Shown: positions 45,899-54,578, counted from the stretch's first letter. The stretch is DNA of 64,000 nt from Gemmatimonadota bacterium (GCA_007126575.1 SLBA01000013.1:21632-85631), one strand, 5' to 3'. Translations and numbers: made by a program. The notes: generated from the sequence alone by a model not told the origin.

Positions 45899-46498
45899 TC
45901 AGCCCTCTTCCCCGACCTCGAAGCGCGCAAACCGCGCGACCTCGATCTTCTCTCCGGTCTTGGCGGCGACCTGAGTGATCAGCTCCTCGATCGTCTGGTC
46001 GGGGTTCTTCACGAAGGGCTGCTTCATGAGGGTGATCTCCTCGAAGTACTTCCGGAGCTTCCCCTCGACGATCTTCTCCTGGATGTTCTCGGGCTTGCCC
46101 TCGTTGCGGACCTGCTCCAGATAGACCTGTCGCTCCCGCTCGACCACGTCCGAGGGGATGTCCGAGTCGGAGACGGCGAGCGGCCGGGCCGCCGCGACAT
46201 GCATGGCAAGGTCGCGCGCCAGCCCCTGGAACTCGTCGGTGTTCGCCACGAAGTCCGTCTCGCAGTTCAGCTCAACGAGGACCGCGATCCGGCCGCCATG
46301 GTGCACATAGCTCCCGACCGTCCCCTCGTTCGCCGCCCGCTCCGAACGCTTCGCCGCCTTCGCCTCGCCCCGGCTCCGGAGCAGGTCGATGGCCGCCTCG
46401 ATATCCCCGTTGGTCTCCTCGAGAGCACGCTTGCAGTCGAGCATTCCCGCTCCCGTGCGATCCCTGAGTGCCTTCACTTCCTTTGCGCTCACGCTCAT
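45899..46498 (-). CDS. tsf: Elongation factor Ts, short form
   Basis: Guanine nucleotide exchange factor for EF-Tu. The 199-residue length is that of the short EF-Ts found in Thermus and cyanobacteria, with a single core subdomain; E. coli has about 283. It starts [28 protein letters not shown] and has [48 protein letters not shown] and [16 protein letters not shown]. It is separated from rpsB by a strong hairpin. Confidence 0.97.
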   Translation of the reverse strand: MSVSAKEVKALRDRTGAGMLDCKRALEETNGDIEAAIDLLRSRGEAKAAKRSERAANEGTVGSYVHHGGRIAVLVELNCETDFVANTDEFQGLARDLAMHVAAARPLAVSDSDIPSDVVERERQVYLEQVRNEGKPENIQEKIVEGKLRKYFEEITLMKQPFVKNPDQTIEELITQVAAKTGEKIEVARFARFEVGEEG

Positions 46499-46556
46499 TT
46501 TGCCTCGAGCCTCAATCGTTCAGATGGTCGTGTTTCACGAAAAAGGGCGGAACCGG

Positions 46557-46593
46557 GAGCGGTCGGGACCGAAACCTCCGGTCCCGACCGCTC
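46557..46593 (-). terminator. Strong hairpin between rpsB and tsf (terminator or attenuator)
   Basis: Arms of 14 perfect pairs (46558-46571 and 46579-46592) around a seven-base loop, about 80 bases past the rpsB stop. A run of five T residues follows on the minus strand, but some 13 bases after the stem. An rpsB-tsf intergenic attenuator that lets S2 and EF-Ts be made in different amounts is known in E. coli; the same role here is inference. Confidence 0.6.
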
Positions 46594-46674
46594 TTCGGCT
46601 GCCGCCCGTCACCCAGCCGGAGCCAGACGCGCCGTCCGAGTGCAAGAAGGGCGCATGGAGATCCGTCGGCCGCT

Positions 46675-47727
46675 TCAGGCCTTTTCGGCCGCGTCCTCGT
46701 CCTGCTTCTCGTCGGTGGCCGCCGCTTCACCGGCCGTGTCTTCGGCACCTTCGGGCGCGGCCTTGGCCGTCACCTTCTCGGTCGCCGAAGGGGCATCGTC
46801 AGCCGCCGCCGTGTCGTCGGACGCTTCGGGCTGGGATTCCTCTTCGGCCTGCTCGGCGTCGGCGCCCTTCTTGATGCTGGCGATGACCTCGGGCCGCGGC
46901 TTCCGCCGGCGACGGAGTCTCCGCTTGGCCACGTCGTCGCTCGCCGCGGTCTTCTCACCGGTCTCGGTCGAATACGTCGTCGCCTCGGCCTCGACCTGAC
47001 GCTTCCGGTCCTCTTCGGGCACCTCACGGCGCGCCGACAGGATCGCGTCGCCGATCGCTCCGGAGATCAGGCTCACGGAGCGGATCGCGTCGTCGTTACC
47101 CGGGATCGGATAGTCGATCCGGTCCGGATCCGCGTTGGTATCGGTGATCGCGATGACCGGAATGCCCAGTCGATTCGCTTCCTTGACCGCGATGACCTCG
47201 CGCTTGGCGTCGACCACGAACATGGCGCCGGGAAGGCGTCCCATGTCCTTCACACCCGAGAAGTACTTGCTCAGTTTCGCGCGCTCGCGATCGATGAGGA
47301 GCTGCTCCTTCTTGGTGTAGAACTCGAAGGCATTCTCCTCCTGGCCCCGCTCCAGCTCCTTCAGGCGCCGGATCTGCTGCCGGATCGTCTGATAGTTGGT
47401 GAGCATTCCACCGAGCCAGCGCTCCGTCACGTAAAACGCGCCGCAACGATCCGCCTCCTCCTCGATGATGCCCCTGAGCTGGGGCTTGGTGCAGACGAAG
47501 AGAACGCGCTCCCCCTTCAGAACCACCTTCTTCGCCAGCGTCTCGGCCGCACGGAGACGGTCGAGCGTCTTGCGCAGGTCGATGATGTGGATCCCGTTGC
47601 GCTCCGTGAAGATGTACTTGCGCATCTTCGGGTTCCAGCGACGGGTCTGGTGGCCGAAGTGGACTCCGGCCTCCAGCAGGTGATTCAGACCGACCTGCTC
47701 GAACTCTTGCTGCTCCTCCATATTCAC
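46675..47727 (-). CDS. rpsB: 30S ribosomal protein S2 with long C-terminal extension
   Basis: S2 core in residues 1-235: LLEAGVHFGHQTRRWNPKMRKYIF, IHIIDLRKT, TERWLGGMLTNYQTI, PGAMFVVDAKRE and IPVIAITDTNADPDRIDYPIPGNDDAIRS. After about residue 237 there is an extension of some 113 residues: a basic patch (about 268-279) and then an Ala/Glu/Asp-rich acidic tail. E. coli S2 has 241 residues. The GTG at 47727 follows AGAGGA; an ATG two codons later is an alternative. It starts 22 bases after rpsI, so the ribosomal genes form one transcript. Confidence 0.96.
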   Translation of the reverse strand: MNMEEQQEFEQVGLNHLLEAGVHFGHQTRRWNPKMRKYIFTERNGIHIIDLRKTLDRLRAAETLAKKVVLKGERVLFVCTKPQLRGIIEEEADRCGAFYVTERWLGGMLTNYQTIRQQIRRLKELERGQEENAFEFYTKKEQLLIDRERAKLSKYFSGVKDMGRLPGAMFVVDAKREVIAVKEANRLGIPVIAITDTNADPDRIDYPIPGNDDAIRSVSLISGAIGDAILSARREVPEEDRKRQVEAEATTYSTETGEKTAASDDVAKRRLRRRRKPRPEVIASIKKGADAEQAEEESQPEASDDTAAADDAPSATEKVTAKAAPEGAEDTAGEAAATDEKQDEDAAEKA

Positions 47728-47749
47728 TCGTTCCTCTCGCGAATCGCGA

Positions 47750-48151
47750 TTAACGCTTGCTGAACTGGAAACGCTTCCGGGCTTTCGGACGTCCGGGCTT
47801 CTTCCTCTCGACCTTTCTGGAGTCGCGGGTCAGAAGTCCGGACTTTCGGAGAACGGGGCGAAACTCTTCGTCTGTCTTCAGGATGGCACGGGCGAGGGCC
47901 AGCCGGATCGCATCCGCCTGACCGGTCACACCTCCGCCGCGCACCCGGGCGACGACATCGAACTGGCCGTCGAGTTCGGATACCTTCAGCGCTTCTTCCG
48001 CCCGCTTCCGATGCAGGAGGCGCGGGAAGAAGTCCTGGATGGTGCGGTCATTGATCGACCACTCGCCGCTCCCCGGTCGGAGAATGACTCGGGCGGTCGC
48101 GTTCTTGCGCCGCCCGACGGCGTGGATCTGCTCTACGGTCTTCTGGGCCAT
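47750..48151 (-). CDS. rpsI: 30S ribosomal protein S9
   Basis: The 133-residue protein starts MAQKTVEQIHAVGRRKNATARVIL and ends in KKPGRPKARKRFQFSKR, whose C-terminal Arg reaches the P-site tRNA in known ribosomes. The middle part VRGGGVTGQADAIRLALARAIL and RPVLRKSGLLTRDSRKVERKK is typical S9. It follows rplM after 29 bases in the standard rplM-rpsI pair. Confidence 0.97.
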   Translation of the reverse strand: MAQKTVEQIHAVGRRKNATARVILRPGSGEWSINDRTIQDFFPRLLHRKRAEEALKVSELDGQFDVVARVRGGGVTGQADAIRLALARAILKTDEEFRPVLRKSGLLTRDSRKVERKKPGRPKARKRFQFSKR

Positions 48152-48180
48152 GGTCTCGGTGACTCCGGTTGCGACGGGTT

Positions 48181-48609
48181 TCAGATCTCGAGGGGCTCTG
48201 GCTGCTGACCCTGGTGCGGATGCTCCGAACCGGGGTAGACCTTGAGCTTGCTGCGGATCTTCCGACCGAGTGCGTTCTTGGGAAGCATTCCCTTGACCGC
48301 CAGCTCGATCACCCGCTCGGGGTGTGTCTGGATCATTCTCCTGAAGGGAATGTGCTGCTCTCCCCCCATGTAGCCGGAGTGCCGGAAGTAGGTCTTCTGA
48401 TCGGCCTTGTTCCCGGTCAGCCTGACCTGCGACGCATTGAGGACCACGACGTGGTCGCCGGTATCCAGATGCGGCGTGTAGATCGGCTTGTGCTTCCCAC
48501 GAAGCACACGGGCGACCTCGGTGGCGACGCGACCGAGCGGCTTTCCTGCCGCATCGACCACCCACCAGCGGGTCTCGATTTCATTGGCTTTCGGTGTATA
48601 TGTCTTCAT
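48181..48609 (-). CDS. rplM: 50S ribosomal protein L13
   Basis: The 142 residues start [20 protein letters not shown] and contain [37 protein letters not shown] and [22 protein letters not shown], all typical of L13. It is the first gene of the rplM-to-rseP supraoperon and lies 32 bases downstream of a near-consensus promoter. Confidence 0.97.
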   Translation of the reverse strand: MKTYTPKANEIETRWWVVDAAGKPLGRVATEVARVLRGKHKPIYTPHLDTGDHVVVLNASQVRLTGNKADQKTYFRHSGYMGGEQHIPFRRMIQTHPERVIELAVKGMLPKNALGRKIRSKLKVYPGSEHPHQGQQPEPLEI

Positions 48610-48647
48610 GATCTCACTGGGTGCACCGCAAGTAAACAGAGCTTTAA

Positions 48648-48676
48648 ATGGTACCCCCGGAGCGCCCTGTTGTCAA
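48648..48676 (-). promoter_or_regulatory. Promoter of the rplM-rpsI-rpsB supraoperon
   Basis: TTGACA (48671-48676), 17-base spacer, TACCAT (48648-48653) on the minus strand, with the expected start near 48641 and a leader of about 32 bases. This is the closest match to the sigma-70 consensus in the window, which fits a highly expressed ribosomal operon. Confidence 0.75.
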
Positions 48677-48767
48677 CGGCCTGATTGGATTGGAGAAACG
48701 ACGCGGCACGCACGTACGCTCCGGAATCGGGACCGTCCGCTCGAACCGGGGTGTCGGGCCGCCCGTC

Positions 48768-49619
48768 TCACCCCGTGAAGCTTTCGAGAAACCGGTACCG
48801 GGACGCGTGTCGGAGCCGGGTGAGCCCCTTCTCCTTGATCTGCCGAACCCGCTCCCGGGTCACGTCGAGGATCGAGCCGATCTCCTCGAGCGTCATCGGG
48901 TCCTGGTCGTCGAGTCCGAAGTAGAGGCGGAGGACCTTGGCCTCGCGTTCATCGAGCGATCCCAATGCGTCCTCGACGACCTCCCGCAGCGCCTGATCGT
49001 AGGCCTCGTCCTCGGGGTCCACGGCGAGTTCGTCCGGAAGATAGTCGAGCAGGGGCTTTTCATCGCCGCGAAGGGTGGGGACATCGAGGGAGACCGAGGC
49101 CCTCGAGACCTGAAGCCCGCTACGGACCTCCTCGATCGAGATCTCGAGGTCGGCAGCGATCTCCCGCGGCGTGGGTTCCCGGCCGAGCTCCTGCAGCAGC
49201 GCCTTCGAACTCCGTCCGATCCGGTTCAGGGCACCGGCCCGGTTGAGGGGGATGCGCACGATTCGGCTCTGCTCGGCGAGCGCCTGCAGGATCGCCTGCC
49301 GAATCCACCACACCGCGTAGGAGATGAACTTGATGCCCCGGGTCTCGTCGAACTTGTGGGTGGCTCGAATCAGCCCGAGGTTTCCTTCGTTGATGAGGTC
49401 GGCCATCATCACCCCCTGCCCCTGGTACTTCTTGGCGATCGAGACCACGAACCGAAGGTTGGAACGGACCAGCTTGTCGAGCGCCTCCTGATCGCCCTCG
49501 CGGATTCGGCGAGCCAGCTCGGCCTCCTCTTCGCGCGTGATGAGCGGATACCTGCTGATCTCCTCGAGGTATCGATCGAGCGCCCCCTCGGGCTGCGCGG
49601 AAGGCCCCGGGGGGGTCAT
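48768..49619 (-). CDS. RpoD/SigA-family RNA polymerase sigma factor
   Basis: A 283-residue group 1/2 sigma factor. Region 1.2 begins at DRYLEEISRYPLITREEE; region 2 has the core- and -10-binding stretch NLRFVVSIAKKYQGQGVMMADLINEGNLGLIRATHKFDETRGIKFISYAVWWIRQAI; region 3 follows; region 4 has the helix-turn-helix TLEEIGSILDVTRERVRQIKEKGLTRLR. Region 1.1 is missing, as in the short primary sigma factors of Bacteroidetes, so it may be the main or an alternative housekeeping sigma. The ATG at 49619 overlaps the lepB stop (ATGA). Confidence 0.93.
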   Translation of the reverse strand: MTPPGPSAQPEGALDRYLEEISRYPLITREEEAELARRIREGDQEALDKLVRSNLRFVVSIAKKYQGQGVMMADLINEGNLGLIRATHKFDETRGIKFISYAVWWIRQAILQALAEQSRIVRIPLNRAGALNRIGRSSKALLQELGREPTPREIAADLEISIEEVRSGLQVSRASVSLDVPTLRGDEKPLLDYLPDELAVDPEDEAYDQALREVVEDALGSLDEREAKVLRLYFGLDDQDPMTLEEIGSILDVTRERVRQIKEKGLTRLRHASRYRFLESFTG

Positions 49620-50365
49620 TGCACCCTCCCCCCGATCCGGCTCCACCGGACTTCGCGGGGCAGGGGCAGTCCGACGGAGCCGATCAGCTCCGAGGAGTAG
49701 TACACGATCCACGGCCGTCCCTTGATCGACTCTCGTTCGACGAACCCCCAGTACCGGGAGTCCTCGGAGTTGTCCCGGTTGTCTCCGAGCACGAAGTACC
49801 GCTCGGGCGGCACGATCAGTGGGCCCCAGTTGTCGCGGGACGGACGATACCCCCCGGGCCGTTGCCCCCCCTTGAGAAACGGTCTCTGCCACGCCATCCC
49901 CGGATGGACCGCATCGCCACTCCGGTCGATGTGGCGCGCGTAGGGCTCGTCGAGTTCCACCCCGTTTCGGATCAGCCGCTTCGCCTTCATCTCGAGCGTG
50001 TCGCCGGGCATGCCCACGAGTCGCTTCACATAGTGCTTCTCGGGCTCATGCGGAGGATGAAATACGATGACCTCCCCCAGGGAGGGCTCGACGAGCGCGG
50101 GGAACGATACCCCGAGGCCGGGGATCTCCGCCCCGTAGACCGCCTTGTTGACGAGCAGGAAGTCTCCGGCCAGCAGCGTGCCCTCCATCGAAGATGTCGG
50201 GATCTTGAAGGCCTCGACCACGACCGTGCGGAGGACGAGAAACACCATGAGCGTCAGGAGTACCGAGCGGGCCGCCTCGAAGAGGAACCGCGAGGAACTC
50301 CTGCGCGCCACTCGGGGCTCCTCCAGAGGGGGGGAGTCCGGGCCTGAAGCTGGAGTGGAAGTCAT
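49616..50365 (-). CDS. lepB: Signal peptidase I
   Basis: Removes signal peptides from exported proteins at the inner membrane. The 249 residues have one N-terminal membrane helix (about 33-50), the catalytic Ser in IPTSSMEGTLL (S59), the general-base Lys in HYVKRLVGMPGD (K114) and the C-terminal GDNRDNSEDSRYWGFV. A Pro/Gly-rich insertion occurs around 155-185. Translation of the sigma factor gene is coupled to its end. The 241-base gap upstream has only a short CGCCGG/CCGGCG hairpin near 50571-50588, close to the end of the next gene. Confidence 0.95.
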   Translation of the reverse strand: MTSTPASGPDSPPLEEPRVARRSSSRFLFEAARSVLLTLMVFLVLRTVVVEAFKIPTSSMEGTLLAGDFLLVNKAVYGAEIPGLGVSFPALVEPSLGEVIVFHPPHEPEKHYVKRLVGMPGDTLEMKAKRLIRNGVELDEPYARHIDRSGDAVHPGMAWQRPFLKGGQRPGGYRPSRDNWGPLIVPPERYFVLGDNRDNSEDSRYWGFVERESIKGRPWIVYYSSELIGSVGLPLPREVRWSRIGGRVQ

Positions 50366-50606
50366 GGCGCTCCGCCGTATTCGGCTCGCGAATGCACGCT
50401 ACCGCTCCGGGTCCGTGACCCCGAGGGGGAGGCGCTTCGCGGCCTCGCTGCTGAATGAAGATCCTGCTGGAGTCGACGGGCAGAGGCCGTCGGCGCAACG
50501 GGCGCGAACCCTTCCGGGCGCACGCCCATCTAGGGCTACCCAGATCGAAAGGTCCCCGTTCCCTCCACGCCGCCGGAAACCCCCGGCGCTCAGGGGGGGG
50601 CCGGGC

Positions 50607-51968
50607 TCACCCTTCTCGCTTCAGGTCGTAGCGGTCCATCTTCTTGTAGAGGTTCGACCGGGGCATCTCGAGAACACGCGCCGTCTCCGACACGTTCCAG
50701 TCGTGCTCCCGGAGCTTCTGCAGAAGGAAGGCGCGCTCGGCCTGGTCCCTGAACTCGGCGAACGAGGGCGCTTCAAGGAGCCGGGGGCCGAGCCCGACTC
50801 CCCCCTGAGGGCCTCCGACCAGGAGTTCCACGTCGGTGAGTTCCACGCGGTCTCCCGAGGAGAGGATCAGGAGACGCTCGACAGTGTTCCGGAGTTCCCT
50901 CACATTTCCGGGCCAGTCCAGCGCCTCGAGCCGGCTCATCGCCTCGGAGCTGAACTCGCGGCGCGGAAGCCCGTCCTTGCGAGCCATCGTGGAGACGAAG
51001 TGCTCGACCAGGCGGGGGATGTCCTCCCGGCGCTCCCTGAGGGGAGGGACCACGATCGGAACCACGTTCAGGCGGTAGAAGAGGTCCTCCCGGAACCGTC
51101 CCTCCTCGATCTCCGACTCCAGCTCCTTGTTCGTGGCCGCGATCACCCTCACATCGACCTTCCGAACCTCCTGGCCTCCGACCCTCGTCACCGTGCCCTC
51201 CTCGAGCGCACGCAAAACCTTTGCCTGGGCGGAGAGGGACATGTCGCCGACCTCGTCGAGGAAGAGCGTCCCCAGGTGCGCACGTTCGAAGGTCCCGGGG
51301 CGGTCCTGGACCGCGCCGGTGAAGGACCCCTTCATGTGCCCGAAGAGCTCGGACTCGATCAGTTCCGAGGGGATCGCCGCGCAGTTCACCTCGATGAAGG
51401 GGGCCTCGGCCCGGCGCGAGCTCCGGTGAATCGCCCGTGCGACGAGCTCCTTTCCCGTTCCGTTCTCGCCGGTGATCAGGACCCGTGCATCGGTGGGTGC
51501 CACGCGCTCCACGCGCTCGAGCACCTGCCGGATCTGATAGGACTCCCCGACGATCTCGTGCGCCGTCGCGACCTCGGTTCGGAGCGCCTCGACGGACTCC
51601 GACAGCCCCTTTCGCTCGAGCACGTTGCGCAGGGTGACCAGGAGTCGGTCGGTGTCGAGCGGCTTCTCGAGGAAGTCGAAAGCCCCCCTCCGCGTCGCCT
51701 CGACGGCGGTGTCGATCGTGCCGTGGCCCGAGATCATCACCACCTGAAGTCCGGGGTGCTCCTCCTTGATCGCCGCCAGGGCTTCCAGCCCGTCTATCCC
51801 CTCCATCTTCACATCGAGGAAGATGGCGTCGGGCGGATCCGCACGGATCGTGGAGAGGGCCTCCTCACCCGACGAAGCGACGGTGACCTCATGGCCCTCG
51901 TACTCGAACAGCTGCCGCAGAATCCCGCGGATGGAGGCTTCATCGTCGACGATCAGAAGGTGGGCCAT
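50607..51968 (-). CDS. Sigma-54-dependent response regulator (NtrC/NtrX family)
   Basis: A 453-residue activator: receiver domain with D52 in AIFLDVKM and K102 in FDFLEKPLD; AAA+ domain with Walker A GENGTGKE (167-174), the sigma-54 contact loop GSFTGA (214-219, Ser in place of the usual Ala), Walker B GTLFLDEVGDM and the RVIAATN/LFYRLNV motifs; C-terminal Fis-type helix-turn-helix ending in NVSETARVLEMPRSNLYKKMDRYDL. The ATG at 51968 gives MAHLLIVDDEASIRG. No histidine kinase is adjacent. It implies that this genome encodes sigma-54. Confidence 0.95.
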   Translation of the reverse strand: MAHLLIVDDEASIRGILRQLFEYEGHEVTVASSGEEALSTIRADPPDAIFLDVKMEGIDGLEALAAIKEEHPGLQVVMISGHGTIDTAVEATRRGAFDFLEKPLDTDRLLVTLRNVLERKGLSESVEALRTEVATAHEIVGESYQIRQVLERVERVAPTDARVLITGENGTGKELVARAIHRSSRRAEAPFIEVNCAAIPSELIESELFGHMKGSFTGAVQDRPGTFERAHLGTLFLDEVGDMSLSAQAKVLRALEEGTVTRVGGQEVRKVDVRVIAATNKELESEIEEGRFREDLFYRLNVVPIVVPPLRERREDIPRLVEHFVSTMARKDGLPRREFSSEAMSRLEALDWPGNVRELRNTVERLLILSSGDRVELTDVELLVGGPQGGVGLGPRLLEAPSFAEFRDQAERAFLLQKLREHDWNVSETARVLEMPRSNLYKKMDRYDLKREG

Positions 51969-52002
51969 GGCTCGGCAGGTCGGGAGGGTGATCGGGAAGG
52001 GG

Positions 52003-52680
52003 TCAGCGTCCGCGTGTGAGCCGGAGGAATTCGTCCTGGAGTCGGACCGAGCGGATTCCGTCGGGCAGGGGAATGCGGATGATCTCGGGGGGCAGATCGT
52101 CGGACGCATCGGGGTTCAGGATCTCGACGATCGGGGGAATGAACCGGGATGGAATGGGAATCGAGGCCGCCTCGAGCCGGTTCACCACGAATCCAGCGTC
52201 GCCCCCGTCGATCCCGATGACCCGGCCCCGAAGCTGGACCGGGACCGTGTCCGGAAGGATCTGCCGGACCCCCTCGAGGTCGGGGAGTCGCGGGATCAGC
52301 TCCCGGGCCACCCTCACCCCGATGGTGACCTCGCCGTCCCGGATGCTCACCGACGGGTCGGCCACCCCCGCTGGAAACCGGTAGGCCGATCCGAAGCGGA
52401 GCACGCTCTCGAGCTCCACGGCCGAGAACGAGACTTCGCCCTCTTCGGCGGCCATGAAGGCCTCGAAACGTTCGATCGCCCCGGTGGCGAGATCCGGGCT
52501 GGGCTCGGCGGCCTCGGGCGGCTCCCGGTACGCTTCGACGAAACGCATGATCTCGTCGCCCCGGAACCAGAACACGGCCGCGGCGGCGATCAGAAGGACG
52601 GTGAGGGGCAGGCACCCCCGCGCGCATCCGTTCACGACCGGGCCGCGGGATCCGCGCATCGGGCCCGTCGATCCGGGCAT
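52003..52680 (-). CDS. Membrane-anchored protein of unknown function
   Basis: A 225-residue protein with one N-terminal membrane helix (about 24-40) after a short Arg/Gly-rich segment, then a mostly beta-forming extracytoplasmic domain (about 75-215) of alternating hydrophobic stretches, such as VSFSAVELESVLRFG and EVTIGVRVARELIPRLPD. The layout recalls lipid-binding YceB/LmeA-type proteins, but I cannot show homology. It lies 4 bases after thpR and 34 before the sigma-54 regulator, so the three are probably one operon. An alternative start is the Met at residue 7-8. Confidence 0.65.
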   Translation of the reverse strand: MPGSTGPMRGSRGPVVNGCARGCLPLTVLLIAAAAVFWFRGDEIMRFVEAYREPPEAAEPSPDLATGAIERFEAFMAAEEGEVSFSAVELESVLRFGSAYRFPAGVADPSVSIRDGEVTIGVRVARELIPRLPDLEGVRQILPDTVPVQLRGRVIGIDGGDAGFVVNRLEAASIPIPSRFIPPIVEILNPDASDDLPPEIIRIPLPDGIRSVRLQDEFLRLTRGR

Positions 52681-52684
52681 CCAG

Positions 52685-53263
52685 TCATTCGTCCCCGGAG
52701 GGTTCGGAGAGGAGGGGGATCCGGGCCAGTGTGCTGTAGCGCGCCCCCTCCCGGGACAGGTGGGAGCGCATGATGTCGACCGTGCGCACGTCGACCGTCC
52801 CGGAGTACTCGATCCCGGCCGCGAGTTCGTCGAGGCCCCGGAAGGCCCCGGCGCCCTCGTCGACGCTGGATCGGCCCACGGTCAGGTGCGGGTGGAAGGC
52901 GCGGGTCTCCCGACCGAATCCGTGGGAGGCCAGCCCCCACTCCAGGTCCTGCTTCAGGCACCGCAGCGCCGGCGAGGGCTCGGCACCCACCCAGAGGACC
53001 TCCGGGCGCCGGATCGTCGGGAAGGCCCCGAAGCCCTCGATGACCAGGGGGAAGGCGCGCGTGGCGTCCGACACCCGCTTGACCACCTTTTCGATGATCG
53101 GGAGACGGTCGGGGTCGAGATTTCCGAGAAACTTCAGGGTGAGGTGATAGCTCTCGGGGTCGAGCCACCGGACCGGGTACCCTGCCTCCCTCAGGGGCTG
53201 GGCCGCCTCATGGATCCGTTCACGTTCGGAATCCGGGACGTTCAGGGCGATGAAGAGGCGCAT
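52685..53263 (-). CDS. thpR: RNA 2',3'-cyclic phosphodiesterase (2H family)
   Basis: LigT/ThpR-type 2H phosphoesterase of 192 residues. Both HxTx motifs are intact: H40-L-T42 in SYHLTLKFLGN and H126-L-T128 in FHPHLTVGR. It starts MRLFIALNVPDSERERI, the typical N-terminus. It opens 2',3'-cyclic phosphate RNA ends in vitro; the physiological role is unclear. It is the first gene of a three-gene unit ending in the sigma-54 regulator. The 148-base gap upstream holds no gene or clear promoter. Confidence 0.92.
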   Translation of the reverse strand: MRLFIALNVPDSERERIHEAAQPLREAGYPVRWLDPESYHLTLKFLGNLDPDRLPIIEKVVKRVSDATRAFPLVIEGFGAFPTIRRPEVLWVGAEPSPALRCLKQDLEWGLASHGFGRETRAFHPHLTVGRSSVDEGAGAFRGLDELAAGIEYSGTVDVRTVDIMRSHLSREGARYSTLARIPLLSEPSGDE

Positions 53264-53411
53264 TCAACTCTTTGGAGAGGGGGGAAGAGATCTCGAAGTG
53301 GCGACAGACGAACCGTTCGAGAACGCCGCCGGACAGGGTAGTACCGCAGGGTTCCGGAATCGTTCATGGAAGGATTCCCTCGGACACCGGCGGCGAGGCC
53401 ACTCGACCGCG

Positions 53412-54578
53412 TCAATCGAAGCCGGGGGCGGTCGCCATCGTGCGGGAGAGGATGGCGTCGACGCCCGCGATCGCCCGGTCCACATCGTCCTCGGTCGAAT
53501 TCCATCCCAGCGAGAAGCGGAGTGCTCCGGTCTCGAGCGTGCCGAGGAGCCGATGCGCTTCGGGGGCACAGTGCAGCCCCGCCCGGCAGAGCACGTCCCA
53601 CCCCTTCTCGAGCTCGTCGGCCAGCTCCGACGGAGTCATCGCGTCGGCGACGATCGTGACGACGGCACCCCCCTGCGGGTCGGGCGGTGAGACCACGCGC
53701 ACCCCCTTCACGGAGTCGAGTCCCTCGCGCAGCCGTGCCTTGAGCCGGCACTCCTCGGTGTGGAGGGCTTCGACCCCCCGCTCGAGCACGAAATCGCACC
53801 CGGCCAGCAGTCCCGCGAGCCCGGGGGCGTTCGGCGTTCCCGCCTCGAGGTGGTCCGGGTACACGGGAGGCATCTCCCGGAGTGCCGAATCTCCCCCGGT
53901 CCCCCCCGTACAGAAGGGCTCGACCTCGACCCCTTCGCGCACCCACAGACCCCCGGTACCCTGGGGTCCGAGGAGGCCCTTGTGGCCCGTGAAGGCCACG
54001 AGGTCCACATCGCAGTCCCCGGGGTGGTCCGCCAGGTGACCCGCGGACTGTGCGGCATCGACCAGTACCAGGACCCCGCGCTCCCGGGCGAGCTTCGAGA
54101 GCTCGGCCAGGGGCAGCCGACTGCCCAGGACGTTGGATATGGCGTTGACCACGAGCAGGCGGGCCCCCTCGAGCATCGTTGCGGCGGCGTCGAGGTCGAA
54201 GCTCCCGTCTCCCGCGGCCTCGAGCATCCGAACCTCGATGTCGCGGCTCCGCGAAAGCGCATGGACCGGACGGAGCACGGCATTGTGATCGAAGGGAGAG
54301 ATCACGACGGCGTCTCCCGTGCGGGTGACCCCGTGGATCGCCGTGTTCAGCGCGTGCGTGGCGTTGAGCATGAAGGTGATCTGCCCGGGGTTGCCCGGGA
54401 GCCCCATGACGCGGGCCAGCCGCCGCCGACAACGGAACGCGATCCGACCGGACTCGATCGAGCGCCGATGCCCGCCGCGCCCGGGCGACGCGCCCACATC
54501 GGTCAGGAAGTGGTGGACCGCCGCGGCGACCGCTTCGGGGCGAATGGCGGACGTGGCTGCATAGTCCAGGTAGTGCAT
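53412..54578 (-). CDS. Cysteine desulfurase-like class V aminotransferase
   Basis: A PLP enzyme of 388 residues with YLDYAATSAIRPEAVAAAV at the start, the PLP-lysine K200 in FTGHKGLLGPQGTGGL, and a cysteine (C337) in RAGLHCAPEAHRLLGT in the position of the SufS-type catalytic Cys. The sequence is closest in style to the 'cysteine desulfurase family protein' subgroup (EF2568 type) rather than to IscS. No scaffold or Suf/Isc genes are nearby, so the physiological substrate is open; cysteine or selenocysteine is likely. It has its own promoter. Confidence 0.88.
   Translation of the reverse strand: MHYLDYAATSAIRPEAVAAAVHHFLTDVGASPGRGGHRRSIESGRIAFRCRRRLARVMGLPGNPGQITFMLNATHALNTAIHGVTRTGDAVVISPFDHNAVLRPVHALSRSRDIEVRMLEAAGDGSFDLDAAATMLEGARLLVVNAISNVLGSRLPLAELSKLARERGVLVLVDAAQSAGHLADHPGDCDVDLVAFTGHKGLLGPQGTGGLWVREGVEVEPFCTGGTGGDSALREMPPVYPDHLEAGTPNAPGLAGLLAGCDFVLERGVEALHTEECRLKARLREGLDSVKGVRVVSPPDPQGGAVVTIVADAMTPSELADELEKGWDVLCRAGLHCAPEAHRLLGTLETGALRFSLGWNSTEDDVDRAIAGVDAILSRTMATAPGFD

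Noticed and set aside
50571..50588. Six-pair hairpin after the sigma-54 regulator as a terminator
   Set aside because: Short stem without a T-tract; such hairpins are expected by chance in sequence this GC-rich.
50145..52019. 624-codon open frame opposite the sigma-54 regulator
   Set aside because: Shadow of the regulator frame; no binding site or recognisable domain.
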